The notes: generated from the sequence alone by a model not told the origin. A stretch of 64,000 nt of DNA from Oxytricha trifallax (GCA_000711775.1 ARYC01003296.1:1-64000); one strand, 5' to 3'. Shown: positions 22,201 through 32,568, counted from the stretch's first letter. Numbers and translations: made by a program.

Positions 22201-25200
22201 CCTGCAGGTACAGGAAAGACAGAGAATACAAAGGATTTAGCTAATTCTATTCAGTTTTAAATCTTTGATATAAAAATAGGTAAAGTATGGCTAAATTACT
22301 AAGCAGAAATTGATTCTTTTATGTATCTTCTACTAAACATAATTGATCTTTATTTGATTTTAAGCAAATCTCCATGAATACAACTTGTGCTGTATTTATC
22401 ACTATGAACCCAATTATTATTGATAAAGTGAACTACCAGATAATTTGAAAGCTTATTAAGGCTGCAAAAATAATGAATTATATTAAAAGAATTATTACTA
22501 AAAACTTATTGAATTTATTTGGTTTTTAAAACGCAAGAGAGCTCAGAATAAAAATATTTTAACTTTGAGATTATCATCAGAACAGCTTTACGTTTTAGTT
22601 ACTATAATTATATTCGAGATCAGTTAAATCAATTATACTGGCTGCTGGAGATTAAATTAGAAACAATTGGATTTTAATTTTATTACATTCTATTGCTTAA
22701 TATCTGTTGAAGCAAAATTAATGAAGACATCCCACTTTTCAAAGTTTTATATACAGACTTGTTCCCAACCACAGACAACTCCAAGCTAAATTTTGATATT
22801 CTATAATAAATATAATGATCTCTCTGTATAAAACTTAGAATTAAAGAGGAGTTTGAATTAATGAAGAAAATAAATCTATTTGAAACAGTACAAGTAAGAC
22901 ATGGTCTTATGATGGTCGGTGGAATCATGAGTGGCAAAACTGCAGTGATCTAAACTCTTGCACAATCATTAACTTTAGTAAATAAAGATGTCGCAGAAGC
23001 TTAAGCTGCTCAATATAAAATTCAAGACACTGTTTCTATATATCCAGAAAACGCAGTTGCTTTTAATATTTAACTCTAAGAAAGATCTTCCCTATGAGAA
23101 AGTAAAGATAAACACAATTAATCCAAAGTCCATTTCGATCGATCAACTTTATGGTGGTTTCGATAAAATCTCACATGATTGGTCAGATTATTTATAGTAG
23201 CTACAGTCATCAAGGATTGTGCAACCGATAAATCAGGCAACAGGAGGTGGATATTGCTAGATAATTCTTAAATGCTGTTTGGATTAAAATATTCAACACT
23301 GTGCTTGATGATAACAAAAAGCTTTGCTTATCATCTGGTGAGATAGTAAGAATATATACTTCAAATCCATTAATCACTTGAGGATCTTTTAGAAGCTTCT
23401 CCAGCTACCGTAAGCAGATGTTGCATGGTCTACATGAATCCTGATAAATTAAATTTATTTTTATGATAAGCTAGGTTGGTAAGTCTAGGTCAAACACTGG
23501 ATAAGATCCCTGCCTTCACAGCTAGTCACAGAGGGTCGCTAGCAAGTCTATTTAGAACTTATTGATTATTTTGTGCCAAAAGTAATGGGTTATCTATTTG
23601 GCTATGACCTTACAATTGAAGAGGAGAGGAGATTGGAAAGTCTAAAGACCATCATTCAAGTCAAAAAAAATTGGTTTTATCGCAGTTTCCAATCAATTTT
23701 CGAGAGTATGCTCATGAAAGAAAACTTTTTATTATTAATAAAACATTTTAAGAAGATAACAGGGACAGCTTATACAAGAAGTAATAAGAACAGAATGACA
23801 GAGAGGAAGCAAAACGTAAGTATGAGCAAATGCAAGGAATTAATTAAAACTCTAAGAAAAAGTCAAAGGCTGATGAGAAAATGCGTTTTAATAATTAAAA
23901 TACTGAAATATTCAGCATATAATCTTGAAATCGCAATTGTTAAGTTGCTTACTTTAGTCTAATCAATTTATTCTTTTTAAATTAAATTGAAGAAACTTTA
24001 ATTTTAATTTATAGAAATTAACTAATTAGCATGAAGGATTTGATAAATTTAATTCTAAAGCATTATGGTTCCCACTGAAAATACGATTCGCTATTCTTTC
24101 ATGTTAAACGCCTTAGCTACCCATTCATTCCATATTTCTATAAACAAAACAGGGACAGGCAAGACTTCAGCAGTCAAGAAGTTATAGAACACCACACTAA
24201 CTAAAGATGAGTGGGAACTAGGCCAATTAATTGTAATTATTATTGAAAATTCCTTTGATTAAATGCAAAGGTTAATTTAAATTATATATATATTTTATTC
24301 ATAAAATAAAATTAGTATAAATCAAACTTAATTATTGATATAATAGTATATTTTAACAATTTTTTCATAAAATTAAATAAAAAGATTTTTTTAAAAATAT
24401 TTTATGACTTAAACATGCCAGCAAAAGAGAAGTATGGGGCTTAACTTTCAATTTCAAATGTTTGGTATTTTGATGATTTACTTAATAAACTTAAGATAAT
24501 TTCATTTAAAGTTATTTAGACATTGAATATGTCAAAGCATAGAAATCTATTTAATTCAGATGTTATGGATTCACAAAATGAAGGAACAATTATTTCTAAA
24601 ATAATATAATATTTCATAAAAAATATATTTATTATGCTCTTAATTTTATGGAGAAAAATCCTTATTCCTCATTAATGATGAATATAAATAAACAGCTATT
24701 CATGGTTACTTTATGTATAAATTTAAATGAGGTAGCTCTAAAGAATTACATTGATTTCTAGACAATCAATCCAGAGACCCTAATCTTCAACAACTTTGTG
24801 CACTACAATCCAGCAGAACCTATTTACAACGAATCAAATTAAAAAATTAGAAATAGCTCAGACTATCTACCAAATCCTAGATCACTATAATCACTTTTAG
24901 AATATTTCGCGAACTTTCTTATCTATAATTTCTGAATTTAAATAAAATCTTTCAAGACTCTCAAGAATAATTTAAAAGCCTTATGGCAACGGTCTTTTAA
25001 TTGGCCTTGGTGGTAATTTGATTAGTTTTAATTAAATATTTCTGTTTTATAACATTTATTCAAAGAAGAAAATACAATTTGAGATACGAATTATATTTAC
25101 TAGAACACATATTATTAAATTTCCTTATTGAACCCTGATTATATTAGGCCTTTAGTAAGTATTATGATGTTAGTTTTTATAGTTTTTTTCCTGAGCAGAA

Positions 25201-28200
25201 AGTTTGTCAGAAAAAAATGCTAGATTAAATTAAATTCCTAGTTAAATAAGGAAAATTTTAATCTAAATTTTACACTAATTTTAAGAGTTAATGATAAAAT
25301 GATCGTGCAAAGTATTTTTAATTTCAATATTATTTATATAAGAATTGGTGGTAATGGTAGACGCAGCTTGGCCAAGCTAGCAGCATTTATAAATGAGTGT
25401 TAAGTTTTTAAGGTTGAACCCACAAAGAGTTATGGTAGAAATGAATGGAATGATAAAATATTCACAAATAAGCATGTATAAGAGTATCATGATTGAAAAT
25501 AAGAAAGTTGTTTTTACCCTTCAAGACAGTGATATAAAGCAAGAATTCTTTATAGAAGATATCAATAATATCCTTAATGTTGGAGAGGTAAACTTATAAT
25601 AAATTAAACCATATTGGTTAAATATTCTTGAATGTTTACCAAACTTGTACACAGCAGATGAAATCGAAGAAATCAAATACGAAATGCAAAAGCATATCAA
25701 GAAGAGAGATGGTAGTCCACTTATTTATTTCCAAAATTCTTTCGATCTTGTTGTTTATAAAAACACAGAAAGACACGAAATGCGTCAATACATTAGATAA
25801 TATCCCTCCCTTGTAAACTGTACCAGCATTGATTGGTTCTTTTTATTATTATAGCCTGAGTAAGCCCTAGAAACGGTTAGCAGTCATTTCTTGTCAAATA
25901 GCAATCTCTTCGAACTTAAAAAACCAAACCTCATTAAGAGACCTAAAGTCAAGGCACCATTAGAAAATGAATTAAATTATTATACTAAAGCAAGCTGACA
26001 AGAGCAACATAGATTTACTTAACACAAATTCTAACGATCCAAATAAATTTTATTTTTAGAAGTGGAGTATGAAACTATTTAAGAAGAGCTACCAGTTGAA
26101 GATAAATACATCAATAATTATCATAATTATTGAGCTTAGGGATAAAGTAGCTTCAATTTATGTCAAAATGCACAATGCAGCTCTTAACATAGCACAATCC
26201 TATCTTATAGAGAAGAATCGGATAGAATTATTTTTAATATGATTCATTGAAATATTTAAAGTTTTTTTTATTAAATTATGAACAGAAAGCATCATTAGCT
26301 TGATGATGAACGAAACAAGTATTTAATAAATAATGCAATTCTTAATAATAGAAATATGAATACAAGATAAAATGAATGTTTAGGAAACATTTTCTAAACT
26401 AAGCGTTATATTATTTTACAATAATTACATTCATGAATAATAAGTTAAAGAGCTCTTTTATAATTGATGAAAAATACTAAATTGTGTTCTAATAGAAAGA
26501 AATCGGTGAAAGTATATATATTAATTGTTTAAAGATAAAATCATATAAAATTGCTCTTGAGGCATCATGCATCATGCTAGATATTTAATAAAATTAAATA
26601 TGAATAATAGATTTGCAAGACATCTTATTAAAAACATCTGATTATTTAAATAATATTTATTAATTACTTTCAAATTACTATGAAAATTAAAAACTTTAAT
26701 AAGTAGATCAAAGAAATAAATTAATGTTATAGTAAATAAACAAACCAAAGTTCATATTATTAAAAATGAATAAATACTTGAGAAATTATGCATAATATTT
26801 AAGCTCTAGGCAAAGCCCAAGCAAAGCTTGAAATCGTTTTTTCTATATAGCTAAATAAAAAAGAAGCATAACTTTATAATATTATAGAAAAAAAGCTTAA
26901 ACTACATGAATAACTATTAAGAACCAAAACTATGAAAAGCAAAATTTCATCATGTAGCGAGATGAGTGCCAGGCTAATCATTGTAAATCTACTATTTTAA
27001 TGAATAGTTTGGGCAATGAGAAGACTAGATGGATCAAGACTAGTGAGAGATTGCTCAGTGAGAAGAGAAGCTTGCTTGGTGATATGATTCTAAGTACTGC
27101 TTTCATTACATTAGAAATATATAAATATTCAATGATAAAATTTAACACTATATAATGAAATTTTTTAGTTATTTAATTACATACACAGGGCCATTTTAAA
27201 GTACCTATAAATATAAATGAAATTTGTGAAAAATAAGATATTCTAAAGATTGAAGAAAAAAAATTAAATTATAATATGTTTACAAAAGTATTTTTATTAG
27301 TTATTATATATTGCTTAAATTATTGATATAATGAAATAAAAAAGAGATATTTTCATTCATTGTTTTTCTATGAAGGATATATTTATAAAAAAATTATATC
27401 TTAAACATTTCAAATTACATTAGAGTAATAATAAATTTACTTAAATTATTTGGGCTTTTATTAAAATATGCTAGTTTACCTTGTTCGAAATAAACTAGGT
27501 TTAATCTATTAAATTATCAATTAATATCCACAAAATTTTTTAAAAGAGATAAATTTATAATTATTAAAACTTATACTTATAACTTATTTATTAATATTTC
27601 GTTTATCATTTGTTATTTAAAACTATTTCTCATAGTTATAAATAAGATGTTAAAATTAATAATTATATTTAAAGTTTTAATAAATAAATTACTTAAATCA
27701 CCAAAATATCCTAGAAATTAAACTCATAAGATAATTAGTATTAAGGGAACATTCAAGTAAGAATACTTGATATATTGAGAAAAAAGAAATTTACTTAAAA
27801 ATATATATTAAAATGATTATACTCTTTATATAAAAACTGATTCGAGATTTTAATTGACATCATGATAATTATAGAAGATGTTAATTAAAATCTAGATATT
27901 TGATCCATAAGGCTAAGCTCTAAAATTCAAAAAAATATAATATCCTCTATATTTTTACAATTTTTTAATATAAATTTTGGGGGGGGGGGAGTTTTCAGTC
28001 ACTTACGCAAGCTTCCTCCATACATTAAAATATTTTTATAAATTTACAAAATCATAATCTTCAATTATGATCCAATTATTCATATTTGAACATCAAATAA
28101 TTTTATCAAACTAGATGAGGATGCCAATTTTTAAAAAAAAAACAACAACAACAAAAACATACTAATTGTATATTAAAATTCTTAGTTTTGTATAGTTCTT

Positions 28201-31200
28201 TATATACGCTGACATAAGGGATTGTTTAAAATGATGATGTTAATTGAAATTGTGATTTAATATTTTTCATATTTATTTATTGCAAAAAATCTAAATTTTT
28301 GTTAAAAAAAAGGAAAATTCCCTCCTCAATTTATAATCTAATAAATTCCTGAAAGACCATTTAAGTGAAATGGATGTGATGAGCATAAAAATGCACCCAA
28401 AATATTTTCAGAGTTAGATGAAAATCATGGATCAAGTACTTTAAAAATCTTAAAAATTTGATAGCAGCATAGTCGCAGTTATAAACAAAGAGATTTTCGA
28501 AATTCAAGGTGACAAGTAAAATTAGTTTACTTATAAAAACATATTTGCAATATATTAAATATAAGTATGAGTTTAACACTTAAAAGTTTTTAATTTTGTT
28601 ATACATAAAGTTCAATGACAACTAGGTTGATTATGATTAGAATTTCATTTTCTACATGGTCTCGAACCTCCAAAACCCTCATTTTACTCCTAAGATACAG
28701 ACTAAGACTATAATACTTAACTTCTCAGTTACTAAGGAAGGTCTGGAGCAGCAACTATTATTAAAAATGAATGTGCATAATTAAATTTTTATGATCAAAT
28801 GTAATCACATTTGATCAATACTGTCAATAATTTGCAAGAATGAAAGCGAAAGGGATGAAATGGAGAGGGAAAATATTCAGAGATAAAACATGGAGTTCAA
28901 AGATCAAAAGAGGCAAATTGAAGACCAAATATTGCTTTAACTCTCCCAGTCTGGCTAAGACATATTGGATGACGACACTCTCGTGAACTCATTGAACGAA
29001 AGTAAGAAGATCACAGACGATATCAAAACCAAGCTTAAATCGGCCAAAATCATCGAAGAGCGCATTGATGAAAATCGCAAGAATTACAAACCAGTAATAA
29101 TTTATTTCATTAATTTTAATAAACCAGTTGCTATACATGGTGCGAAGCTATACTTCTGTGATTAAGAACTACCAGCTAAAATTATCTAAATACTAATTCT
29201 CCATGAAGTGGTTCAAGAATATATTTGCATAAGATACAACAATTTAAGTTGAAAAAATCAAGGACATCAGAGGAAGAGTTAATCAACATTTACATTACCA
29301 ATCGAACTTAAACAAAAATCAATGTAGTATTGAGAGATAGATAGTAATTTTACAGAAGTCTGTTTGAGTAAAATAAGCTTATGTTCGCTTTTAGCATGGC
29401 TATAAAACTGAAATAATTTTTCAAAAAAATATATTTGATGGTCAAGGTACAGAGGAAGTTATAGGCCTCAAAATGAAGGAGCTTGAGATGCTTCAATCTC
29501 TATAATTAATATAATTACAATTGAAATAACAAAAAATAGTGAAATAAACTACTTACTATACATGCTAATAATCATGGAGGTGCAAGCTTTTAAAAATATT
29601 CTTTAGTTTGATACTATGAAAATAATTATTTAAACTATATAAAAAGAGCGATACTGGTTCCTAAGCGGGCATAAGTCTGGTTGCTCAATAAATGGCTCAG
29701 AATAATGAATAAGAGTGTTTAAGAATTCCCAAGGAGGAACTTAGGTACAATTAAATAGTAAGTATTAACAAAAGAAAGTTATGTAATGTTAGTTTAATTT
29801 ATAAAATTATAAAGGGTTTACAAAAAATATTAATTTAGATTATAATTTTCAAAAACTAATCATATCTTTATAGATGAGAGTAAAGAGAGTTTCAATTCCT
29901 TTTACAAGATTTATCAAGTATTGTCATTTTAAATAGAAGAAGTTTGTGCAAATCTCAATTGAAAAAGAACATGTATATTTCAATAATAATTATAATTGAT
30001 TCTTTTAAGATTATCTTATTAAATTATTAAAGCCTTAGAAATTTTAATAATTATTCAGAAGTACATAGAGAGAGCTTGAAATATATACTTTATTAAGCCT
30101 ATCATTTTCTCACTAGATGAGGTATTTGCAGATAGCATATGCTAATTATTTTGACTCCAGGAAATGACCCTATGGAACAAATTAATAAATTTGGTGAGGA
30201 AAAGAATAAGCCTTAATATTCTTGTATATAGTATATCTAGGCAAGGGTCAAGGAGAGAAAGCAAAGGCTCTGATTAACGAGATTAAGTAGTATGGTGGCT
30301 GGGTTGTGTTGTAAAATTGTCACTTGGCAGCCAGCTTCCTGCCTGAGCTTGAGCAATTGATTGAATCGATTTAACCATCAATGTTCCAATCTTCAAGCAG
30401 AAATAAGCAGGATGACGACAAGGATCCTAAGAAGGAAGTTAAACCACCTCACCCAAAAATTATACATTCTATAATACTTCTATGTCTGATGACCAATTCC
30501 CATTTAGTATTTAAAATAAAGTCAATATAGATTACAAGTGAGCCACCAAAGGGTCTAAAATCTTCACTGATAAGGCTTTCTTTACATACAATATAAAATT
30601 AATTCCTATTAAAGCCTGATCAATGGAAGAAACTTTACCTTGCTCTTTCATTCTTAATTTAAATCTTTTAATTTTAATACATATTTTTATTCTTCCATGG
30701 TATAGTAAGAGAGAGAATAAGATAAAGATCTCTAGGGTGGAACCTTCGCTATGATTTAAATGACTCAGACTTCAGGATCTCAATGCGGTAACTTTATTAG
30801 ATGATTGATACTTTTGATGAGATACCTTTCATAGCACTTTCTTACCTCACTGGAGAGTGCAACTATGGCGGTAGAGTCACGGATGACTGGGACCGTAGAA
30901 CACTCACAACTATTCTCAAAGATTTCTATAATAAGAAATGCCTCAAAACTCAGCATAAATTCTGCGGAGATTCCCTACCCGAGTACTTCATTTTGCAAGA
31001 AGGGGAATTCGATGACTAATTTGAGTATATTAGGAATCTGCCTGACGAGGAATTACCTAATAATAAATAATACTAAAAACGGGGAGAAGTTTCCTGCCCA
31101 TTCATAAAAATAAGTAATTTTAAAATTTTGTAAGAATCTTTATCATCATAAAAATAATTGACTTATTAAAACATCCATTAAATATTAAATTTTGATAGAA

Positions 31201-32356
31201 TTTAGATAAATTTCATTGAAATCACTTTAAGAAATTATTTTTTAATAAAACATATAATATTTCTAGTTTGTAATATTTAACGTGTTAATAAAATTTCGTT
31301 ACCATAATTTTAAACGTGACATGTATAATTTTAAACCTTAATATATACAAAATTTATTAATTAAAGGGAACGGAATTTAAATCTTGATTTGTATTTTTTT
31401 AAAGATCAAAGAGTAAATTAAAATTTTGGAGCATAAAACCCCAAAACTGAATAAAGTTTTAAACAACTCAGGTTCAGATCAGACTGGAGGATCTTAATCT
31501 CAACAAGCGATGAAAATGGCAAGAGATTTATCAAGATTAAAAAAGGTAAAATGATAATAAGACTAAAATAGCATAAATTGAACGTATGCTGAAGAGCATC
31601 ATTAACAACGGTGTGCCTGATAATTGGAAAGCCAGATCCTACCCTAGCAAGAAGCCACTGCTCTCTTACATTAAAGATTTCCAAAAGCGCCTGCAAATGC
31701 TCGATGATTGGATTGAGCACGGTCAGCCAGCCAACTTCTGGATCTCTGGATTCTTCTTCACTCAATCTTTCCTGACTGGTGTTAAGCAGAACTTCGCAAG
31801 AAAGTACAAGTACCCAATCGATAAGGTAGTCTTCACCTTCCACATGAAAAAGTACGAGGATGATATTTCAAAGAAACCTGAAAATGGTTGCATAAAAAAC
31901 AGGTAAAAATTATATATCTTGAAGGTGCAAGATGGAACAACAAAGACTCTATAATAGTAGTAATTTTTTGTAAAGCAATTGTTTATTGAACTGCCACCCA
32001 TGCATTTCCTGCCTGAATTAGAGAAAGAAGTTTCCCTTGACAAGCCAATTTAAGTGAATAAGAAAAATAGCCCAGAAGATGATAGCGAGGAAGAGAGAAA
32101 TTCTGATAACGAAGGAAGTATAATTATATATACTAAATTATTCATTTTAGAAATTGAAATCCTACTCTTGCCCAGTGTATAAGACAAGTGCAAGAGATGG
32201 TACTTTATCAACAAATTTACTTTGAACTATGTAAGCCATAATTAATGTTTGTTTATATTCAAAATTTAGATATTAAGCACATCGATACCGACATATGAAA
32301 GTGAAGACATCTGGGTCAAGAGAAGTGTTGCTATGCTATCATAACTTGATGATTGA
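13270..32356 (+). CDS. Axonemal dynein heavy chain, germline gene in pieces (+ cluster)
   Basis: A motor ATPase subunit of ciliary dynein arms. Recognisable from N to C: tail (13.3-17.9 kb), linker (19.7-20.8), AAA1 (21.9-22.7), AAA2 (22.7-23.5), AAA3 (23.5-24.5), AAA4 (24.7-26.2), base of stalk and AAA5 (26.9-29.0), buttress (28.8-29.1), AAA6 (29.4-30.6), C-terminal domain (30.7-32.35) with stop TGA at 32354-32356. P-loops seen: [11 protein letters not shown] (AAA1), SGKT (AAA2), [11 protein letters not shown] (AAA3), [10 protein letters not shown] (AAA4, after IES removal). Missing from the window: part of AAA1 after LTDRC, and the stalk with microtubule-binding domain. Several frame changes and one TGA at a conserved Trp remain, so this copy is either partly decayed or needs segments from elsewhere. 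It is closest to inner-arm type heavy chains, subtype not decided. Confidence 0.9.
13272..13475 (+). CDS. Dynein tail, first segment (+ cluster)
   Basis: Encodes [20 protein letters not shown], then [20 protein letters not shown] and [20 protein letters not shown]. Inverted near-duplicate of 3580-3790. No start codon can be fixed; the true N-terminus is upstream or on another segment. Confidence 0.55.
13684..13915 (-). CDS. Small two-exon coding-like segment, related to 17120-17365
   Basis: On the - strand: [12 protein letters not shown], a 38-base GT-AG intron (GTAAGG...TTTACAG) and [37 protein letters not shown]. The frames on either side of the intron do not agree without a one-base correction; reading straight through gives an alternative ending [14 protein letters not shown], which resembles a MORN repeat. 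17120-17365 is homologous through the first exon and intron, then diverges. Inverted relative to the + dynein around it. I cannot say whether this is a dynein segment, another gene or part of the transposon. Confidence 0.35.
14363..14833 (+). CDS. Dynein tail segment (+ cluster)
   Basis: Opens with the 24-base copy (14363-14386) of 2475-2498, is non-coding to about 14500, then reads [20 protein letters not shown] and [10 protein letters not shown], the tail motif of the form 'P.fi.kl.fd...i.f.P'. It ends against a TBE-like element at 14834; the flank ...GAGGAGTGAGGATTTCACAG continues on the far side at 17606. Confidence 0.6.
15553..16478. repeat. Foldback with 255-base arms around a GC-rich centre
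   Basis: Arms 15553-15805 and 16215-16478 are near-identical inverted copies beginning ATTGCTAAAATACATTTGAA. These first bases resemble the ends of the MITE family at 16630, 43848 and 59784 (ATTGTAGAAATACATTTGAA), so it may be a larger relative. Nested in the TBE-like element. Confidence 0.85.
15808..16212. other. GC-rich cargo between foldback arms, coding-like
   Basis: About 400 bases with far higher GC than both arms. The - strand reads SLGKFI, a [41 protein letters not shown]; the composition and periodicity look like a real, conserved protein, but I do not recognise it. The + strand also stays open for long stretches ([20 protein letters not shown]) with one TGA. It could be a captured gene fragment or an MDS of another gene parked in the foldback. 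Confidence 0.4.
16630..17040. mobile_element. Palindromic MITE, family shared with 43848 and 59784
   Basis: Ends TGTAGGAATGCATTGGATTT / complement CGAATACATTCCTACA; arms of about 190 bases contain CAGTTAACTTTGTCC, ATGGTACATGTTCGATAGAG and CGCATCCCTTAAGCGAGATA before a short asymmetric centre. The three copies share the order 'CAGTTAA..., TTCGAtAGAG, TTATTATTGGC-like, CGCATCCC, GCGAGATAAC'. No coding capacity. Confidence 0.85.
17606..17910 (+). CDS. Dynein tail segment, right side of TBE insertion
   Basis: Reads [28 protein letters not shown], an AT-rich interruption (17695-17762) and [11 protein letters not shown]. Inverted near-duplicate of 1026-1340, which shares the interruption, so the interruption predates the duplication. 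Confidence 0.6.
17911..19380. other. AT-rich stretch without recognisable genes
   Basis: Lies between tail and linker of the + dynein. Because it ends with a TBE-like terminus at 19381-19435 it may be mostly an eroded transposon; no left terminus with C4A4 was found. Confidence 0.5.
19381..19435. repeat. Solo TBE-like terminus
   Basis: CACTTATATAATTACTTAAG then GGGGTTTTGGGGTTTG. Aligns with the ends at 458-514 and 17543-17605 (shared 'ATTA.Cc...TCAATAAAAgCACtTaTa'). Followed by ATT, an ANT-type target. Confidence 0.7.
19735..20815 (+). CDS. Dynein linker domain (+ cluster)
   Basis: The lever that swings during the power stroke. Blocks in order: [31 protein letters not shown] and [14 protein letters not shown] (family [16 protein letters not shown]...F..VDk.WR.iM); [86 protein letters not shown] (family R..Wvl.wPgQvVL). 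AT-rich gaps between blocks have intron or IES character. The conserved first Trp is TGA at 19753-19755; no second copy exists in the window to compare. Confidence 0.88.
20846..21755. mobile_element. Foldback element between linker and AAA1 of dynein
   Basis: Arms 20846-21290 and 21303-21755 are almost perfect inverted copies (ATATTTGTTCACCCCGAGGT / its complement), with a loop of a few dozen bases. Inner blocks (TATGAAAAATCATATTCCCA, CATACTATGTCC-like) are related to the arms of 4233-7963, so it is the same superfamily. No coding. High arm identity suggests recent origin. Confidence 0.9.
21885..22665 (+). CDS. Dynein AAA1 (+ cluster), incomplete
   Basis: Main ATP-hydrolysing module. Seen: [20 protein letters not shown], then [10 protein letters not shown] after a frame change, [21 protein letters not shown]-loop [18 protein letters not shown] at 22208-22262, CAVFITMNP at 22390-22415 and [10 protein letters not shown] in a shifted frame. 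Between LTDRC and GTGKTE about 19 residues of the family (R.L..AL.L.lGGaPeGPA) are replaced by 60 AT-rich bases; Walker B (CFDEFNR) and the GYAGR motif are also not found. So segments are missing here, either lost or lying elsewhere. Confidence 0.8.
22700..23460 (+). CDS. Dynein AAA2 (+ cluster)
   Basis: [50 protein letters not shown] (P-loop); [27 protein letters not shown] (family tiNPKa.tmgqLyG.fd..sheW.DG); [53 protein letters not shown]. At least two single-base frame changes separate these blocks (near 23290 and 23385), each without an obvious intron, which suggests decay or tiny IESs. Confidence 0.85.
23465..24505 (+). CDS. Dynein AAA3 (+ cluster)
   Basis: [20 protein letters not shown] and [20 protein letters not shown] lead from AAA2; a Lys/Glu-rich insert follows (23755-23900, [20 protein letters not shown]); [23 protein letters not shown] and [11 protein letters not shown] (P-loop, 24148-24180); [11 protein letters not shown] at 24413-24450 (Walker B loop motif DLNMPa.e.YGAQ, with the preceding VFVDD part not seen). 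24250-24410 is AT-rich interruption. Confidence 0.82.
24735..26235 (+). CDS. Dynein AAA4 to stalk entry (+ cluster)
   Basis: [20 protein letters not shown] (family LiFGDFm....d.R.Ye); [13 protein letters not shown] at 24980-25017; [99 protein letters not shown] (family FPsLVNCcTIDWF); [20 protein letters not shown] at 26135-26200, the helix leading into the stalk. One frame change near 25480. Overall the best preserved AAA module of the + copy. Confidence 0.88.
25018..25355. other. Internal eliminated sequence (IES) with 11-base pointer TTGGTGGTAAT
   Basis: The direct repeat TTGGTGGTAAT occurs at 25007-25017 and 25345-25355. Removing 338 bases with one repeat copy joins GLLIGLGGN to [11 protein letters not shown] in frame, giving the AAA4 Walker A motif (family GvGGSGrqSLtrLAa). 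The interior is AT-rich, non-coding and has no GT-AG boundaries at the junction, so it is not an intron. Confidence 0.92.
26236..26940. other. AT-rich stretch where the dynein stalk should be
   Basis: No coiled-coil or microtubule-binding domain coding is visible. Co-linear dyneins would have about 300 residues between 26235 and 26955. Confidence 0.6.
26941..27115 (+). CDS. Dynein stalk base and AAA5 start (+ cluster)
   Basis: [48 protein letters not shown]: family pattern KL.RA..LI.GLg.Ek.RW......L....nl.GD.Ll..a.IaY. The KL.RA part is degenerate compared with 12140-12204. Confidence 0.8.
27116..28370. other. AT-rich stretch inside AAA5 with a G-run
   Basis: No coding seen. 27979-27988 is a run of ten Gs (TTTTGGGGGGGGGGAGTTTTC), similar in style to the G/C-run ends of foldbacks at 33472, but no matching inverted partner was found. 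Confidence 0.5.
28380..29290 (+). CDS. Dynein AAA5 end, buttress coiled coil, AAA6 start (+ cluster)
   Basis: [71 protein letters not shown] (family FRfYittkL.NPhy.Pe...k..llNF.vT.eGLeDQLL); [48 protein letters not shown], 34-base intron 29093-29126 (GTAATA...ACCAG), [28 protein letters not shown]. Inverted duplicate at 10750-11640. Confidence 0.9.
29291..30615 (+). CDS. Dynein AAA6 region (+ cluster)
   Basis: [20 protein letters not shown] and [13 protein letters not shown] (29645-29750); [20 protein letters not shown] (30150-30205); [40 protein letters not shown] (30230-30365; family GQGq...a..li..a...G.WVvLQNCHL); [26 protein letters not shown] (30487-30555; family FP..iLq...k.t.EPPkGlrani). 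AT-rich interruptions between. Confidence 0.88.
30690..31073 (+). CDS. Dynein post-AAA6 segment (+ cluster)
   Basis: NDSDLR-like start is eroded ([20 protein letters not shown]); then [72 protein letters not shown]. The conserved [19 protein letters not shown] is intact. GAC TAA TTT GAG reads DQFE where the family has Glu/Asp-Tyr-Ile, one of several proofs that TAA is glutamine. Ends where a foldback-like terminus begins. Confidence 0.9.
31074..31440. other. Non-coding gap starting with a foldback terminus
   Basis: ACGGGGAGAAGTTTCCTGCC at 31074 matches the end of the 33472-33951 element (GGGGGGGGAAGTTTCCTGCC). The interior is AT-rich. No inverted partner was found on the right; the gap may be an eroded member of the same family. 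AAAACCCCAAAAC at 31437-31449 is C4A4-like. Confidence 0.45.
31445..32356 (+). CDS. Dynein C-terminal domain (+ cluster)
   Basis: [19 protein letters not shown] (31468-31526), gap lacking the KYP-ESMNSV segment found at 8905-9130, then [101 protein letters not shown] with an acidic insert ([17 protein letters not shown]); [17 protein letters not shown]; intron 32230-32271 (GTAAGC...TTTAG); [22 protein letters not shown] then TGA. Family [19 protein letters not shown].ARKy and CPVYkT..R.GtLStTGhStNfv. One frame change near 31950. Confidence 0.93.
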
Positions 32357-32568
32357 GAAATTTATCAAATTATTCTATTTAAAACAAATTATTAAACTTA
32401 CTATATGGAATCAAATTGATTTTAATCTTTCATTTAACAATAATTTAAAATTCTTTTCAATATATATATTGCTAGTCAACTAAATATAATTTTTATGATT
32501 TTAAATAAGAAAAATTAAAAATAAACTACCTTTAAATTAATTCAACAAGCAACAACATACATGTGTTA

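Noticed and set aside
22683-22937. 84-codon gene on the - strand
   Set aside because: It is antisense to dynein AAA2, whose + strand shows conserved motifs.
31418-31843. 141-codon gene on the - strand
   Set aside because: Antisense shadow of the conserved dynein C-terminal domain.
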